A DNA stretch of 64,000 nucleotides from Phlebopus portentosus. Its lineage: Eukaryota > Basidiomycota > Agaricomycetes > Boletales > Boletinellaceae. The stretch is taken from assembly GCA_037892935.1 (NCBI GenBank), contig JAYXKI010000006.1:1860001-1924000 (forward strand), in the 5' to 3' direction. Below, in pieces: positions 24,094 to 33,534 of the stretch. The notes under the pieces are model-generated. The model ran no database searches, was not told the DNA's origin, and worked only from the letters and a program-made list of their open reading frames with translations. The translations under genes and the position numbers were made by a program. Position 1 is the stretch's first letter, and every line of letters begins with the position of its first letter.

Positions 24094-27027
24094 TCAAGAT
24101 GGCCAGCCCCTCGCCATCCTCGCAGCCTCTCCTCCAATCCGGCCTAAAAAGTCCCAAACAGTCGCAGCACCATCAGGTACAAAGCCCTCTCCGACTGGAG
24201 CAAGATTATTAAATTCTGAGAACGCTGCACGATCGTAGTATGTAGGGCCACCGGGTATATTGTATTGCGGGTGCAAGTACGGCCCGCTTAACAAACCAGC
24301 AGCTACGATACACCCACCAAGCACAACGGCCGCCTGCGTGAGCCCAGCTGCCAACGAGCGATCGCGCTCCTGGTCTCGCTCGGCGTCTGGTTTGCCGTAG
24401 ACAAAAGTATTATAGATGTTGTAGAATCGACTGCGCCTGCTGCTGGCGCTGCTTACTTCGGTGGGAGCAGCTGTGGAAGAGCGTTCGCTCCGAGTGCCAT
24501 CACGAGAGCAACCTGTCTTCAAAGACATCTCAAGAACTTTGTCAATCGCGAGGCAGTCGAAACCGATCTCTTGCTTGAGCGCAGCCCATTCCTCCAATGC
24601 ATCGTCCGAGATGCCTTTCGGTAAGGGCGAAAGCGGGACATCCAGACCCTTGTGCCACCTAAGGATAGCTTCAGACGCTATGCGCATGTCACGTTGCTCC
24701 TGGTCCTCGGCACTCTGGCTACTTTCAGCATACGAAGGTGGCAAGTCACGGTTTGGACGCTTAGATGTGGACGCTTCGCTATCATCCACGAAAGTGCCAG
24801 AGTGCTCCGAATCCAGAGCATCAGTCTGGATCTCTGTCTCCAGTCTTAGGACAGGCTTAGAAACAGGTTCGGGGTCTGTCTGAATTAAGGAAGTGGTTGT
24901 CGCTGTCATCTCAGTCTGAGTGCTGAGCGTTGCCATTGGTCTCTTTGGCTCCGGATCCGTCTGTACGCAGTTTGACGCAGTAAATTCGGACACCTCGTGC
25001 TGCGTATAAGCATCGGAGTAATGCTTCACGTCCTCGTACTGGATGGTTTCTACTCGTTTCATCGCGCGACTAGCGACCTTCTACAATGATATTCCATTAT
25101 GGACCGTCTTCAATTTCAAGGTAAAAGTTAAACATACCTTCTTACGTCGAGTAATAATAGTTTGCACGACATCCTCGCCTTCCGTTGCGCCACTATCACT
25201 CTCATTGTCGCTGACAGCTGTCGTACTTTCTTCTTCATCAGACTCCTCTCCACCGGGCCACTTTCCGTGATTAAGTCGGGCAAGCTCGACACCAAGACTC
25301 TTGCTGAGACTGCCCTGTTGGCTCACAGTACCTTTAGTCTCGGGAACACTTCCATCTGCCTTGGTGCGTAGTTCGTCCATGTCAAAGCGCAATCGGTCAA
25401 TGGTCTCCTTCAGAAGCAAGTTCTCCTGCTTTTGCTCTTCCAGCTGTGCTTGCGCCTCGCGCGCCATCGCAAGCTGGGTTTCAAGGGTCTGCAAGGTGTG
25501 CTCCATTTGCTCTTGTTGCTGTTGCCACTTGTCGATCTCAAGGCTGTGAAGGGAGATCTTGTCCATGGCGTCACGATATTGCTGATCTTTAGTACGAAGC
25601 GCGTTTCGCAAGCTTTCAGACTCGGCTGGAGACGCTCATTTTTAGTAATGAATCATATAATAGGAACGGAGAATAGGCATACTGCACTGCTCTTGATACT
25701 GTTTCTGCAAGCTCTGATACGAAGCCTTGGCAGTTTCCAGAGCTCTTTGAGATTTTGCGATTTCGCTCTCCAAAGCCTGGATCTGGTGTATATATTTGAT
25801 TTCTTTCGCGCGTAATTCCTTCTCTTCTCTCTTGGCCAGACTGAGCTCGCTCTTTGTCTCCTCAAGCGCTATTTCCATTCTCTCCAGTTCAGCCTCGTGT
25901 TCAGAGATTCTATTCTGCAGAATGCGATCCTGCTCGGCAACCTTCCGCTGTAGCTCCTGGTTCGCTCGCTGTAGCGCCTCTTCGCGTTCCTGGGATTCGA
26001 GGGAGGCCATGGAACCGTTGCGTGCAAGGGCGAGGCCAAGTGTTGGATCGCCTTCTTCGTCGTCATCCTCGGAATCCGAATCGACTCCTCGTGACCGATC
26101 AAACGAGTCAACACGCTCATAGTCAAAGCGAGGCCGACTGCCGGGGGACATCATCCCGGATAAGCTAGCACTTATGCTGTCACCGTATCGATTGCGCGAG
26201 TTTGCACGCGACCCAGGGCGTACAGGCTGAGAATCCCAGAGTTCGGTATCAGATCCACGAGGTGAGACGGGATTTGAGGGTGCACGTGGCCGCCGAGACA
26301 TGCGAGAGCTTGGTCGAGAAGCGGACTTAAAAAATCGTCATTGAGGAAGTTCAAGTATACGGAAATATGACGAACCTCAGAATCACTGCCACCATGTCCA
26401 TAATTGCTGGCGTCGCTTCGTCGCCTTGTTGTTGTGCTACCTACGCGTTTTGAGTTCCAGCTCGATGGAGCGGCATGCGAAAGAGGAGCTGTGCGCCGAC
26501 GACGCGCACTTTCAAACGGTGAGTCTGGAAAACGTCCTGAGTTCGGAGTCTTCGGAGCAGGAGCAGAGGGAAGAGAAGAGGGTCCTCGACTGGAAGAACG
26601 AGAAGACGGACCGCTGTTGTCTGCCAAATCATCATCTCCTCCTCTATCTTCTAATACTTCAGGCTCTTCTTCTCTACTGGACACGCCTGCTTGTGCTAGA
26701 GCACGGATGAAGCCGAGCAGAATGTTCGGAGTCACTTCCAAACCAGGGTTAGCAGAGACAACATCATTAAGTCTCGCTAGCTCATCTTCGGTGAGCAGCT
26801 CTATACCGTCATGATGCTCGCCAAAGACGCGTATCACGTCTGGAAGTGCACTGGCAGGTACCGCTGGTTCTCCGTTGGCGTTCTGGTGAGATGCATGGTG
26901 TGTCTCGAGTAAGTCATATAGTTCTTGTTCGAGATCAGCTACGGAGTCGCGATTTTTGTTGTTCGAGGCCTGTTACGAAGAATTACTCAGTATCTGTTAT
27001 GAAAAGGCACGAGAATACACAAACCAT
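24094..27027 (-). CDS. Coiled-coil protein with C-terminal membrane segment and repeated QT-D/E motifs
   Basis: I do not recognise a named family. The first exon is apparently just the ATG (27025-27027), followed by an intron (26970-27024) and then ASNNKNRDSVADLEQELYDLL. Next come a helical N-terminal part (IELLTEDELARLNDVVSANPG), a Ser/Arg/Pro-rich linker, and two long coiled coils (EREEALQRANQELQRKVAEQ... and RDAMDKISLHSLEIDKWQQQ...). An acidic linker follows, then a part holding four short motifs: VQTDPEP, STQTEM, IQTDPEP and IQTDAL. Near the C-terminus a hydrophobic run (LTQAAVVLGGCIVAAGLLSG) looks like a tail anchor, followed by a Pro/Tyr/Gly-rich end (stop TGA 24094-24096). The layout suggests a membrane-linked tether or adaptor; TQT-type motifs are used by cargo of dynein light chain LC8. 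Role inferred only from layout. Confidence 0.8.
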
Positions 27028-27751
27028 GGTGGATGGAGGAATGAGGGAAGGAGAGAGGGGTCGCGATAAACTATTTCTGCGCTGGCCACAAACCGAACAA
27101 TGCGTGGTTTGATATCCAAGTTTGGATATTTAGGGTTGCAACTTCTTTTCCTGGACGTCATGTTTATTACATAATTAAGAACAACCAAAGCACGAGGCTT
27201 CCTCTTGATTTCAACGGGGAACATTCACACTCACGGATAATGGAAACAAATTTGCGACTATCGTCCTGAACAAGTTAGAAACCTTCTGTACTTCTCACGT
27301 CGCTGCTTCGTCAGTTGCGCTCAGTGGCCTTCATTATATTTGGACAACGACACGAACCGTCACAGGTGAAGGTGACAAACATTTATCTGTCTATGGCTAT
27401 ATTGGAATTTTATTCCGAAGCTATTTTATCCTATAGAAAAAGGTACCCTCTGAGGGTGATCAATATCAACTCGAACTCAAGGAGGCTTATTGCATCTGAA
27501 TGTTTTGTGCTTTCTTCGTTTGATAGGGCAAAGTACGCGTATCGTGAAGTCGAACGATCTCCAGGGACTGTATGAAAGGCCGACGCGAAACAATACACAT
27601 CAAGCAAATTTACGTGTAAGACCCTCTAGACTCTTGGTGTCGGAATGTCACTGTGCAATCTATCGATGACTATTGATTTCTTGCATTGCGAACAAAATTC
27701 CACCAGAAGGTACGAAATCCATTTTGTCAGTGTCATAGTCATCAGAAAAAT
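27028..27751. other. Intergenic region, no gene recognised
   Basis: Holds the promoter of the minus-strand coiled-coil gene and the downstream flank of the broken dehydrogenase copy. Short frames on both strands lack motifs. Confidence 0.5.
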
Positions 27752-29062
27752 CTATAGACCTTCGTCAGCTAGTATTCTCTTCGTCACATCACAAAAATCT
27801 GCAAGGTATTATATCAAGTTTGCCGAGTATTGTGTCAGATTAAAGGGCTTATATTCGGTTATATGCCAATATAAAGGCCTTACCGGTTATAACCTCGTGC
27901 AAATTTCTGTGATGCAAGGCCCAAAGATTCCTCGCCAGTCCTTCGTCAGCAGCCACTTTACTCGTAATGGCCAACTTCCCAAACGGCACGAGATATGAAC
28001 CATGATACTTCTTTTTCTCTCTCCTTAGCTCTGGCCGCACTGAAATGGAGAGTACTGTTGTCGCCACTTGGCTCATACTGAGGAATCTCTTCCTTACATT
28101 CCACTGAAGCAATGTCGAAATTGGCCATGGGGCTCTTCCCATGCTATCGAGTGCACCCTCGGTAACGATCGAATCAGGATGCAAACAATCGACGAGAATG
28201 TCAGACCCGAGATCCTCACCAGACGCTGTTAACCAACGCGCAAGCTCATTCGACAACAACGTGCCCAGCAATTTCGAGAAGCCATATCGTTTCATTTGCA
28301 CCCAGAAACCGTGGCTCGTAGTCGGTCCGTTTCAATCAGCCTTGCTCTGGAACTGGGCTCTCCCGATGAGTTTGTGGGCATCTGAACTCATGTTCACGGT
28401 TCGTACATCAGAACCTGGGGCCTAAGACGTTTTCTTGAACAAAGGCACAAAGAGCTTCGCGAAGATGAATGGCGAGATATAGCTGAGATGGACAGGTCAG
28501 AAACATTCTCATCAGGAGAGAAAAGATCCTACTGACCTGATAGGTACAATATCCTGTACGCCGATAGATCCCATTGCATATTCCTTAGTCAGACTGTCAT
28601 CTCGACAACTAACCTCTCAATAACAAGACTGTCAGACCATACCGAGCGGTATTGTTGATTGCCGATCAGAATTTCCAGGAAGCGTTCATTTTATCCGAAC
28701 CAATCCTCACACAGTTAATATGTCCAGTCTGGACTCCCGCACCAGAAACCCTGCGCAGACTCCCTTACATCATGGGGATCATAAAGTTCGAGCTAATGTC
28801 ATATTGCTTTTCCGTTTCCTGTCTCGAGACCCTCTGAGGAATTGTTTTTGTGGCTTTGCTTTCGCTTCTAGCAGCAAGATACACAGTTGCGCCTTTTCGA
28901 AGCAGCTCTCGAGTGACTGTGTAATCCATGCCGGAACTGGGACGATAATACGGTTCGATCAAGTATTAGTAAGCTTGCTAAGATAGTGACTTACGTCGCA
29001 CCAGTTATGAGTACGCCCTTCCCAGTCAGATCGCTCAGGCTTTCGTTAAAGCTGGCGGCCAT
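27752..29062 (-). pseudogene. Broken copy of a short-chain dehydrogenase/reductase (retinol dehydrogenase-like)
   Basis: Paralogue of the intact gene at 29834-31039. The frame begins MAASFNESLSDLTGKGVLITGAT at 29062 and keeps recognisable stretches: RELLRKGATVYLAARSESKAT, SDAHKLIGRAQFQSK and MKRYGFSKLLGTLLSNELA (with the YxxxK pair). Relative to the intact copy it has in-frame stops at 28799-28801 (Trp to TGA), 28793-28795 (Lys to TAG), 28422-28424 (Gln to TAG) and 28332-28334 (Leu to TGA). It also has at least one frameshift near 28810-28850, and the Rossmann glycines are altered (SGMDYT instead of SGVGYA). A 113-base insertion (27807-27919) interrupts the 3' end, after which ADEGL and a TAG at 27752-27754 can still be aligned. 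Clearly non-functional as a full-length enzyme. Confidence 0.88.
27807..27919. mobile_element. 113-base insertion in the broken dehydrogenase copy
   Basis: The intact paralogue lacks this segment. The insertion is flanked by the hexamer GCAAGG (27801-27806 and 27914-27919), which could be a target-site duplication. It is AT-rich with weak terminal symmetry (ATCAAGTTTGC near the left end against GCAAATTTCTGTGAT near the right). Too short to code. A MITE-like insertion is possible, but the ends are not decisive. Confidence 0.4.
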
Positions 29063-29833
29063 GCTAAAACTTGGACATGGTTGTACGTAATATTCTCAAT
29101 CCTAATCCACCATACATACGAGACCCATAATATCACAACTCGTGATGACATGGCTTAAAGGACATCACCAATTTCTGCACCCGGCGCTTACGAAGTGTAT
29201 GCGAATACTGAGAGGGCAGTAATACGCACATTCCCATGACTTTTCGGATCTCCATACTTTCTCAATAATCTCTTAATTTCAAAGGAGTCGATCTCTGCCG
29301 GGGACATCATCTTGGGTGCTAGATTCCGTTTTGGTATGAACGTCCATTGGAACGACCAGTATTTCACTTTTCCTGAATGACACGACTTTGGACAACTGGT
29401 CTTTTTCCGTCGCTCCTAGGGACCAATACTATTCTGCCGTTGGGTCCCTCAACCCTTTAGCTACATGGAGACATTGGGACGTCGACAAAGTATTTGCAAC
29501 CTTCTGGAACGCGTTCAGTCGGCTTTTGGTTGCAGAACGACGATTTAATTCGTTGTTCCAACCAACGCTTCTCCTTTGTTCATTAAAACCAGCATTCAGC
29601 GAACTTTCGTGGAGCAACCTCCTTGTCTATCCTCACTCCGAGACTATGCTCATTGAGAACCACTTGAAAAGATGATTGAACGACTGGAGCATGATCGAAT
29701 AGCGGCTACTTTCGTTCCAACTTTATTCACGCTTGGAGACTTTCCTGGTAAGGGTATGACAAAAGCCAGATTCACGACCGACATACACGAGAAGAAAAGA
29801 AAAGAGATACAATACCAATCTTTGTCGTACGAT
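29063..29833. other. Region between the two dehydrogenase copies
   Basis: Upstream flank of the broken copy and downstream flank of the intact copy. A 95-codon frame on the plus strand (29388-29675) is Trp/Phe-rich but matches nothing I know. No gene is called. Confidence 0.45.
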
Positions 29834-31039
29834 TTACAGACCTTCATCGGCTAAGATCTTCTCGGTCAAGATCCAAAGATCCTTCGCCAATCCTTCATCA
29901 GCAGCCACTTTGCTCGTGCTCGCCAACTTTCCAAACGGCAGAAGATATGCGCCATGATACTTCACTTTCTCTCTGCACAGATCTGGTTGCGCTGCAGCTA
30001 TAAGCACTGTTGTTGCCGCTTGAGTCGGAGTTTGCGTCGGAGTGAGGAACGTCTTCTTTATATACCATTGAACTAATTTCGAAAGTGGCCAGAATAACCT
30101 TCCGGCACCCTTAAGTGCGCCATCACTAGCAATTGAGCCAGGGTGTACGCATACGACGAGGACGTCGGAGCCTCCATCACTCGAGGCCGCGAGCTGACGT
30201 GCAAGTTCTTTTGACCATAGAACAACCAACAACTTCGTGAAGGCATATCGCTTCATCTGTGCCCGGTAACTGTTGCCCGTGGTCGGTCCGTTTAAGTCAG
30301 TCTTGCTCTGGAACTGGGCTTTCCTAATAAGTTTGTGAGCGTCCGAACCAACGTTAACGATCCGAACATCAGAGTCCGGGCTCTGAGCTGTCTTCTTAAG
30401 CAGAGGTAGAAGGAGCTTCGTGAAGAGAAACGGTGAGACATAACTGAAATGACCATGTTAGTAACCGTCAAAGGAGGACAGATTATACTGACTTGATAGT
30501 TGTGATATCTTGCACGCCGATAGGACCCAGCGCATATTCCTTGCCCAAGCTATTGTCATGAGCGAGTAGTCTCTCAATACTGAAGAAAGCTAGACATACC
30601 AAGCAGCATTGTTGACTTTCAAAAGTAAGACCAAATCAGAAAGCATCACTTTTGTCCTGAACACAGACTTCGCTCACTTAATATGTCCAGTCTTGACTCT
30701 CGTGCCAAGAATTCTTCCGCGGACCTCTTGACGTCATGGGGATTATCAAGATCGAGCTTATGCCAAATTGCTTTTCCATTTCCAGGGCCAAGACCTTCTG
30801 CCTCGAGGCGATATATTGTCGCTGTGGCTTTACTCTCACTTTTAGCAGCAAGATACACGGTCGCGCCTTTGCGAAGCAGCTCTCTGGCAGCTGCGTAACC
30901 TACGCCAGAACTTGACCACGCTTCAGTCCAAAATTTTGAAGCGGAACTATTAATGAGAAGCTTACGTCGCGCCAGTTATCAGCACTACCCTCCCTCCCAG
31001 ATCGCTCAGTTCTTCACCAGGGTTGAAGGTGAGGGACAT
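29834..31039 (-). CDS. Short-chain dehydrogenase/reductase, retinol dehydrogenase-like
   Basis: An NAD(P)-dependent oxidoreductase of the classical SDR fold. The start at 31039 gives MSLTFNPGEELSDLGGRVVLITGAT. After an intron, SGVGYAAARELLRKGATVYLA completes the glycine-rich nucleotide-binding motif (TGATxSGVGxA). Then come the LDLDNPHDV segment, VNNAAW (the NNAG-type motif), a Ser in IVNVGSDAHK, and the active-site pair in MKRYAFTKLLVVLWSKELA (YxxxK). After it, VVCVHPGSIASDGAL matches the PG motif. The stop is TAA 29834-29836. Introns are short GT-AG. The layout resembles fungal retinol dehydrogenase/WW-domain oxidoreductase-type SDRs; the substrate is unknown. A decayed tandem copy lies just downstream on the same strand. 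Confidence 0.9.
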
Positions 31040-31431
31040 GACAAAGTTCGTTGATTAGCATTATTTGGGAATGCCGATTGCCGATCTTACATATGATAAG
31101 TACGGGGAATTTACGTATGAAGGATTCATTCACATGACGTTATCTCTTCAAAAAAGTCAATTACCTACTTACGTGTCCGAATCTCAAAAGCGCGGTGGTG
31201 AGTAAGTAACTAAGCCGAGCATTTCCTTTTGCCCAGAATTCAACATTACACTGAGTTGTAAGGAAAGCGGCTGCTTTTTTGAGTGCGTTGTCTGCACATG
31301 GCATGATACCAGAAATTCTGCGGAATGGAATTGAAAGATGTACAGTAGAACAACGCCCGGACCAATCGCGACATTGATAGAATGCAATAATCCTGTGCTA
31401 CTTCTGCTCTTTCCCATCGCTAAAGATCTCG
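31040..31431. other. Short intergenic region
   Basis: Promoter of the intact dehydrogenase and 3' flank of the membrane glycosyltransferase-like gene, both on the minus strand. No gene seen. Confidence 0.45.
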
Positions 31432-33534
31432 TCAGAATTGCGCACCAAAAGTTCGAGAAGTATCACCGAACCTGGGGTTCTTATTCCCAACAATCACTAC
31501 GCGATCCGCACGTCGTTCAATGATGTCTTCCAGGATAGAAAGTGTGTACTTGTCTTCCAAGATCCCATGTTTTCTAAGGGCGAGGAGTCTTCGCGTCGTC
31601 AAACGAGAAATGGCGGTAGAGATGTCAACGAGCGAAAAATTGTCGAAAGTGTTCTCGGAGGTACTATTGAGTAGCTCCCGCAAACGAAGGTCGGAACTGA
31701 AAGCTTCGTCGGGCTCTTCGCTGCGTGACGCCGGTCTCGAGAGCGTGAGTGAGTGTTGCCGAGTAAAGTCGCTACCAAACCAGATTGTGCCTGACTTCTC
31801 AAGAGAATTTGCAGATTTTGGGATCTCCGTTTCGTTAACAAGGAATCTATTTGCCACAGTGTCTGTATCAATCAAAACGTCTCCGACATTCTCCTCTTGT
31901 GTAAGCGTCGTTTCCGCAACGGCTGTAGGATATAAGTCGCGAACGATCTCTTGAAGCTGACTTCCAACACTTTTCATGCTTGATGGGTTGGCACGAATAC
32001 GAGGCGAGTAATTGGAGTAAGCCGGAAAGGTCGACTCAGATCGCAAAAAAATCAGCGGCCTTTGCACTGTAAATAGAATGCTCGCAGCAAGGGAGTATAG
32101 TCGAGGAGAATAATCGAGAGTCATAGGTGTAAGTCCATCGTGTTCAGCCGCGCTTGATGGATGAAGCCAATTAAGATTTGTTTCAAGGTCCCATTCCATG
32201 ACCAGCACATCAGGGTTCTCGAGTTCATAGAACAAACCAGAAACCGTAGAACAAACTGCATCATCCGAAGATATTGTATCGCCAGTAAGGAAGGAGATGA
32301 TACTGCTCGAGTATCTCAAACTAGACTCTACCTGCCCACTTTCGACATGTTGATTTGTAGTATGTTCGAGTTCTGAGGCGCTCTGTATAGAAGCCTGCCT
32401 TTCTGGAGTAACGACAAAGGCAGAGTGGTTCGCAAATTTCAGCTTTGAAGCCTTGGACGAGAGACAGTTTTTATGTTTTCCTCGTCCTCTTCCCATCTGC
32501 GCATCAATCCGTATCTCTGCACCTCCTGTAAGTGAGAACTCTTCGTACGTCTCGTTTGAAGGAGAAGATTCGATAACAACAACCTGGGCAGACGGATGAA
32601 TTGGTCGATATTTTACCCACTCAGAAAATGAATGCATCGGGACAGCCAGTTTTGGAGAACGATCATCTCTTCCACCGAAGCGATTTAGCAGCAACTTCGA
32701 TATGTCAAAATAGCGAGCGATGGGGTTTCGGTGACAGGTTCCCAGACTGAGTGATTCTTCAGTCTCGCCATGAGCAGGACCCACATTTGGAAGCACAAGA
32801 GTACGACTGAGGCGTTTCGCAACGTCGACTAGCTGTTGCATTTGAACCAACTGCCGGGCTGGAGAAAGCGGTCGAGTCCAAACAGGAAGGAGGGACTTGC
32901 ATGGCGTCGTAGAACAAAGCGCTTCATCAGCAATATCAGACGTGTATTCTTCGTTGACAAGACCAGAGATGCTGGGTATGTGAGAAATGAGAGGCGGCCA
33001 GCGAGAGAGACCATAAGTTTGTCGTAAATCGTCTGCCACCTCGTCCATATCCTCGTTTAGATCTTCGTCACGAAATAACGTTTCAAGCTTCGCAAGACGA
33101 CCCATTAGCTTCATCTTGTCGATGCGAGGTGGATTAGACAGGCTTGAGATCTGAAGAGGTCTTCCCTTCGGAGTCGAAGTCCTGTTGGACAGAGCACCCG
33201 AAGTGGAAGTAAGCTTTCCCTGACTTCTCCAGCGAATGGACTCCCCTGAGGCCGTCTTCACTCTTCTTCCGTGCAAGAAAAATACAGCTAGGAGGAATAG
33301 GAAGACAAATAGCACAGTCTTCGGCACAGGTGAGCATTTTGGAGGAGGGAGGTCGACTCTTGGTTGGCTTGAACGATGAAAACTATGAGGCATAGGTGCA
33401 GTTTCGAGGTCACTGACTTCCGAGAAATTGCTTCCCGCTTCGACAGAAGACCATCTCGACTTCAACCTTGAGCGATTCATACGTAGCATGATGCCTGGTG
33501 TTTGAGGAGGCTTAAGGTTTGTTGAACCACACAC
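31432..33534 (-). CDS. Type II membrane protein, probably a fungal glycosyltransferase (O-fucosyltransferase-like)
   Basis: An uninterrupted frame of 700 codons. A cytosolic Ser/Arg-rich N-terminus of about 70 residues precedes one membrane segment (TVLFVFLFLLAVFFLHG), then a long lumenal part, the plan of a Golgi type II enzyme. The lumenal part contains CSTTPCKSLLPVWTRPLSPA and the segment QLVDVAKRLSRTLVLPNVG, which recurs in fungal membrane proteins related to GDP-fucose O-fucosyltransferases. The C-terminus has an LRELLN...LLALRKHGILEDKYTLSILEDI run and ADRVVIVGN, like the closing Rossmann part of that fold. An inner start (MLRMNRSRLKSRW, 33489) is equally possible. No intron is needed, unlike most neighbours. 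The donor substrate is not established. Confidence 0.68.
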   Translation of the reverse strand: MCGSTNLKPPQTPGIMLRMNRSRLKSRWSSVEAGSNFSEVSDLETAPMPHSFHRSSQPRVDLPPPKCSPVPKTVLFVFLFLLAVFFLHGRRVKTASGESIRWRSQGKLTSTSGALSNRTSTPKGRPLQISSLSNPPRIDKMKLMGRLAKLETLFRDEDLNEDMDEVADDLRQTYGLSRWPPLISHIPSISGLVNEEYTSDIADEALCSTTPCKSLLPVWTRPLSPARQLVQMQQLVDVAKRLSRTLVLPNVGPAHGETEESLSLGTCHRNPIARYFDISKLLLNRFGGRDDRSPKLAVPMHSFSEWVKYRPIHPSAQVVVIESSPSNETYEEFSLTGGAEIRIDAQMGRGRGKHKNCLSSKASKLKFANHSAFVVTPERQASIQSASELEHTTNQHVESGQVESSLRYSSSIISFLTGDTISSDDAVCSTVSGLFYELENPDVLVMEWDLETNLNWLHPSSAAEHDGLTPMTLDYSPRLYSLAASILFTVQRPLIFLRSESTFPAYSNYSPRIRANPSSMKSVGSQLQEIVRDLYPTAVAETTLTQEENVGDVLIDTDTVANRFLVNETEIPKSANSLEKSGTIWFGSDFTRQHSLTLSRPASRSEEPDEAFSSDLRLRELLNSTSENTFDNFSLVDISTAISRLTTRRLLALRKHGILEDKYTLSILEDIIERRADRVVIVGNKNPRFGDTSRTFGAQF

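Noticed and set aside
31432..33534. Assignment of the 700-residue protein to a specific enzyme
   Set aside because: Only the type II layout and a few fold-like segments are visible; catalytic residues were not identified, so no gene symbol or reaction is claimed.
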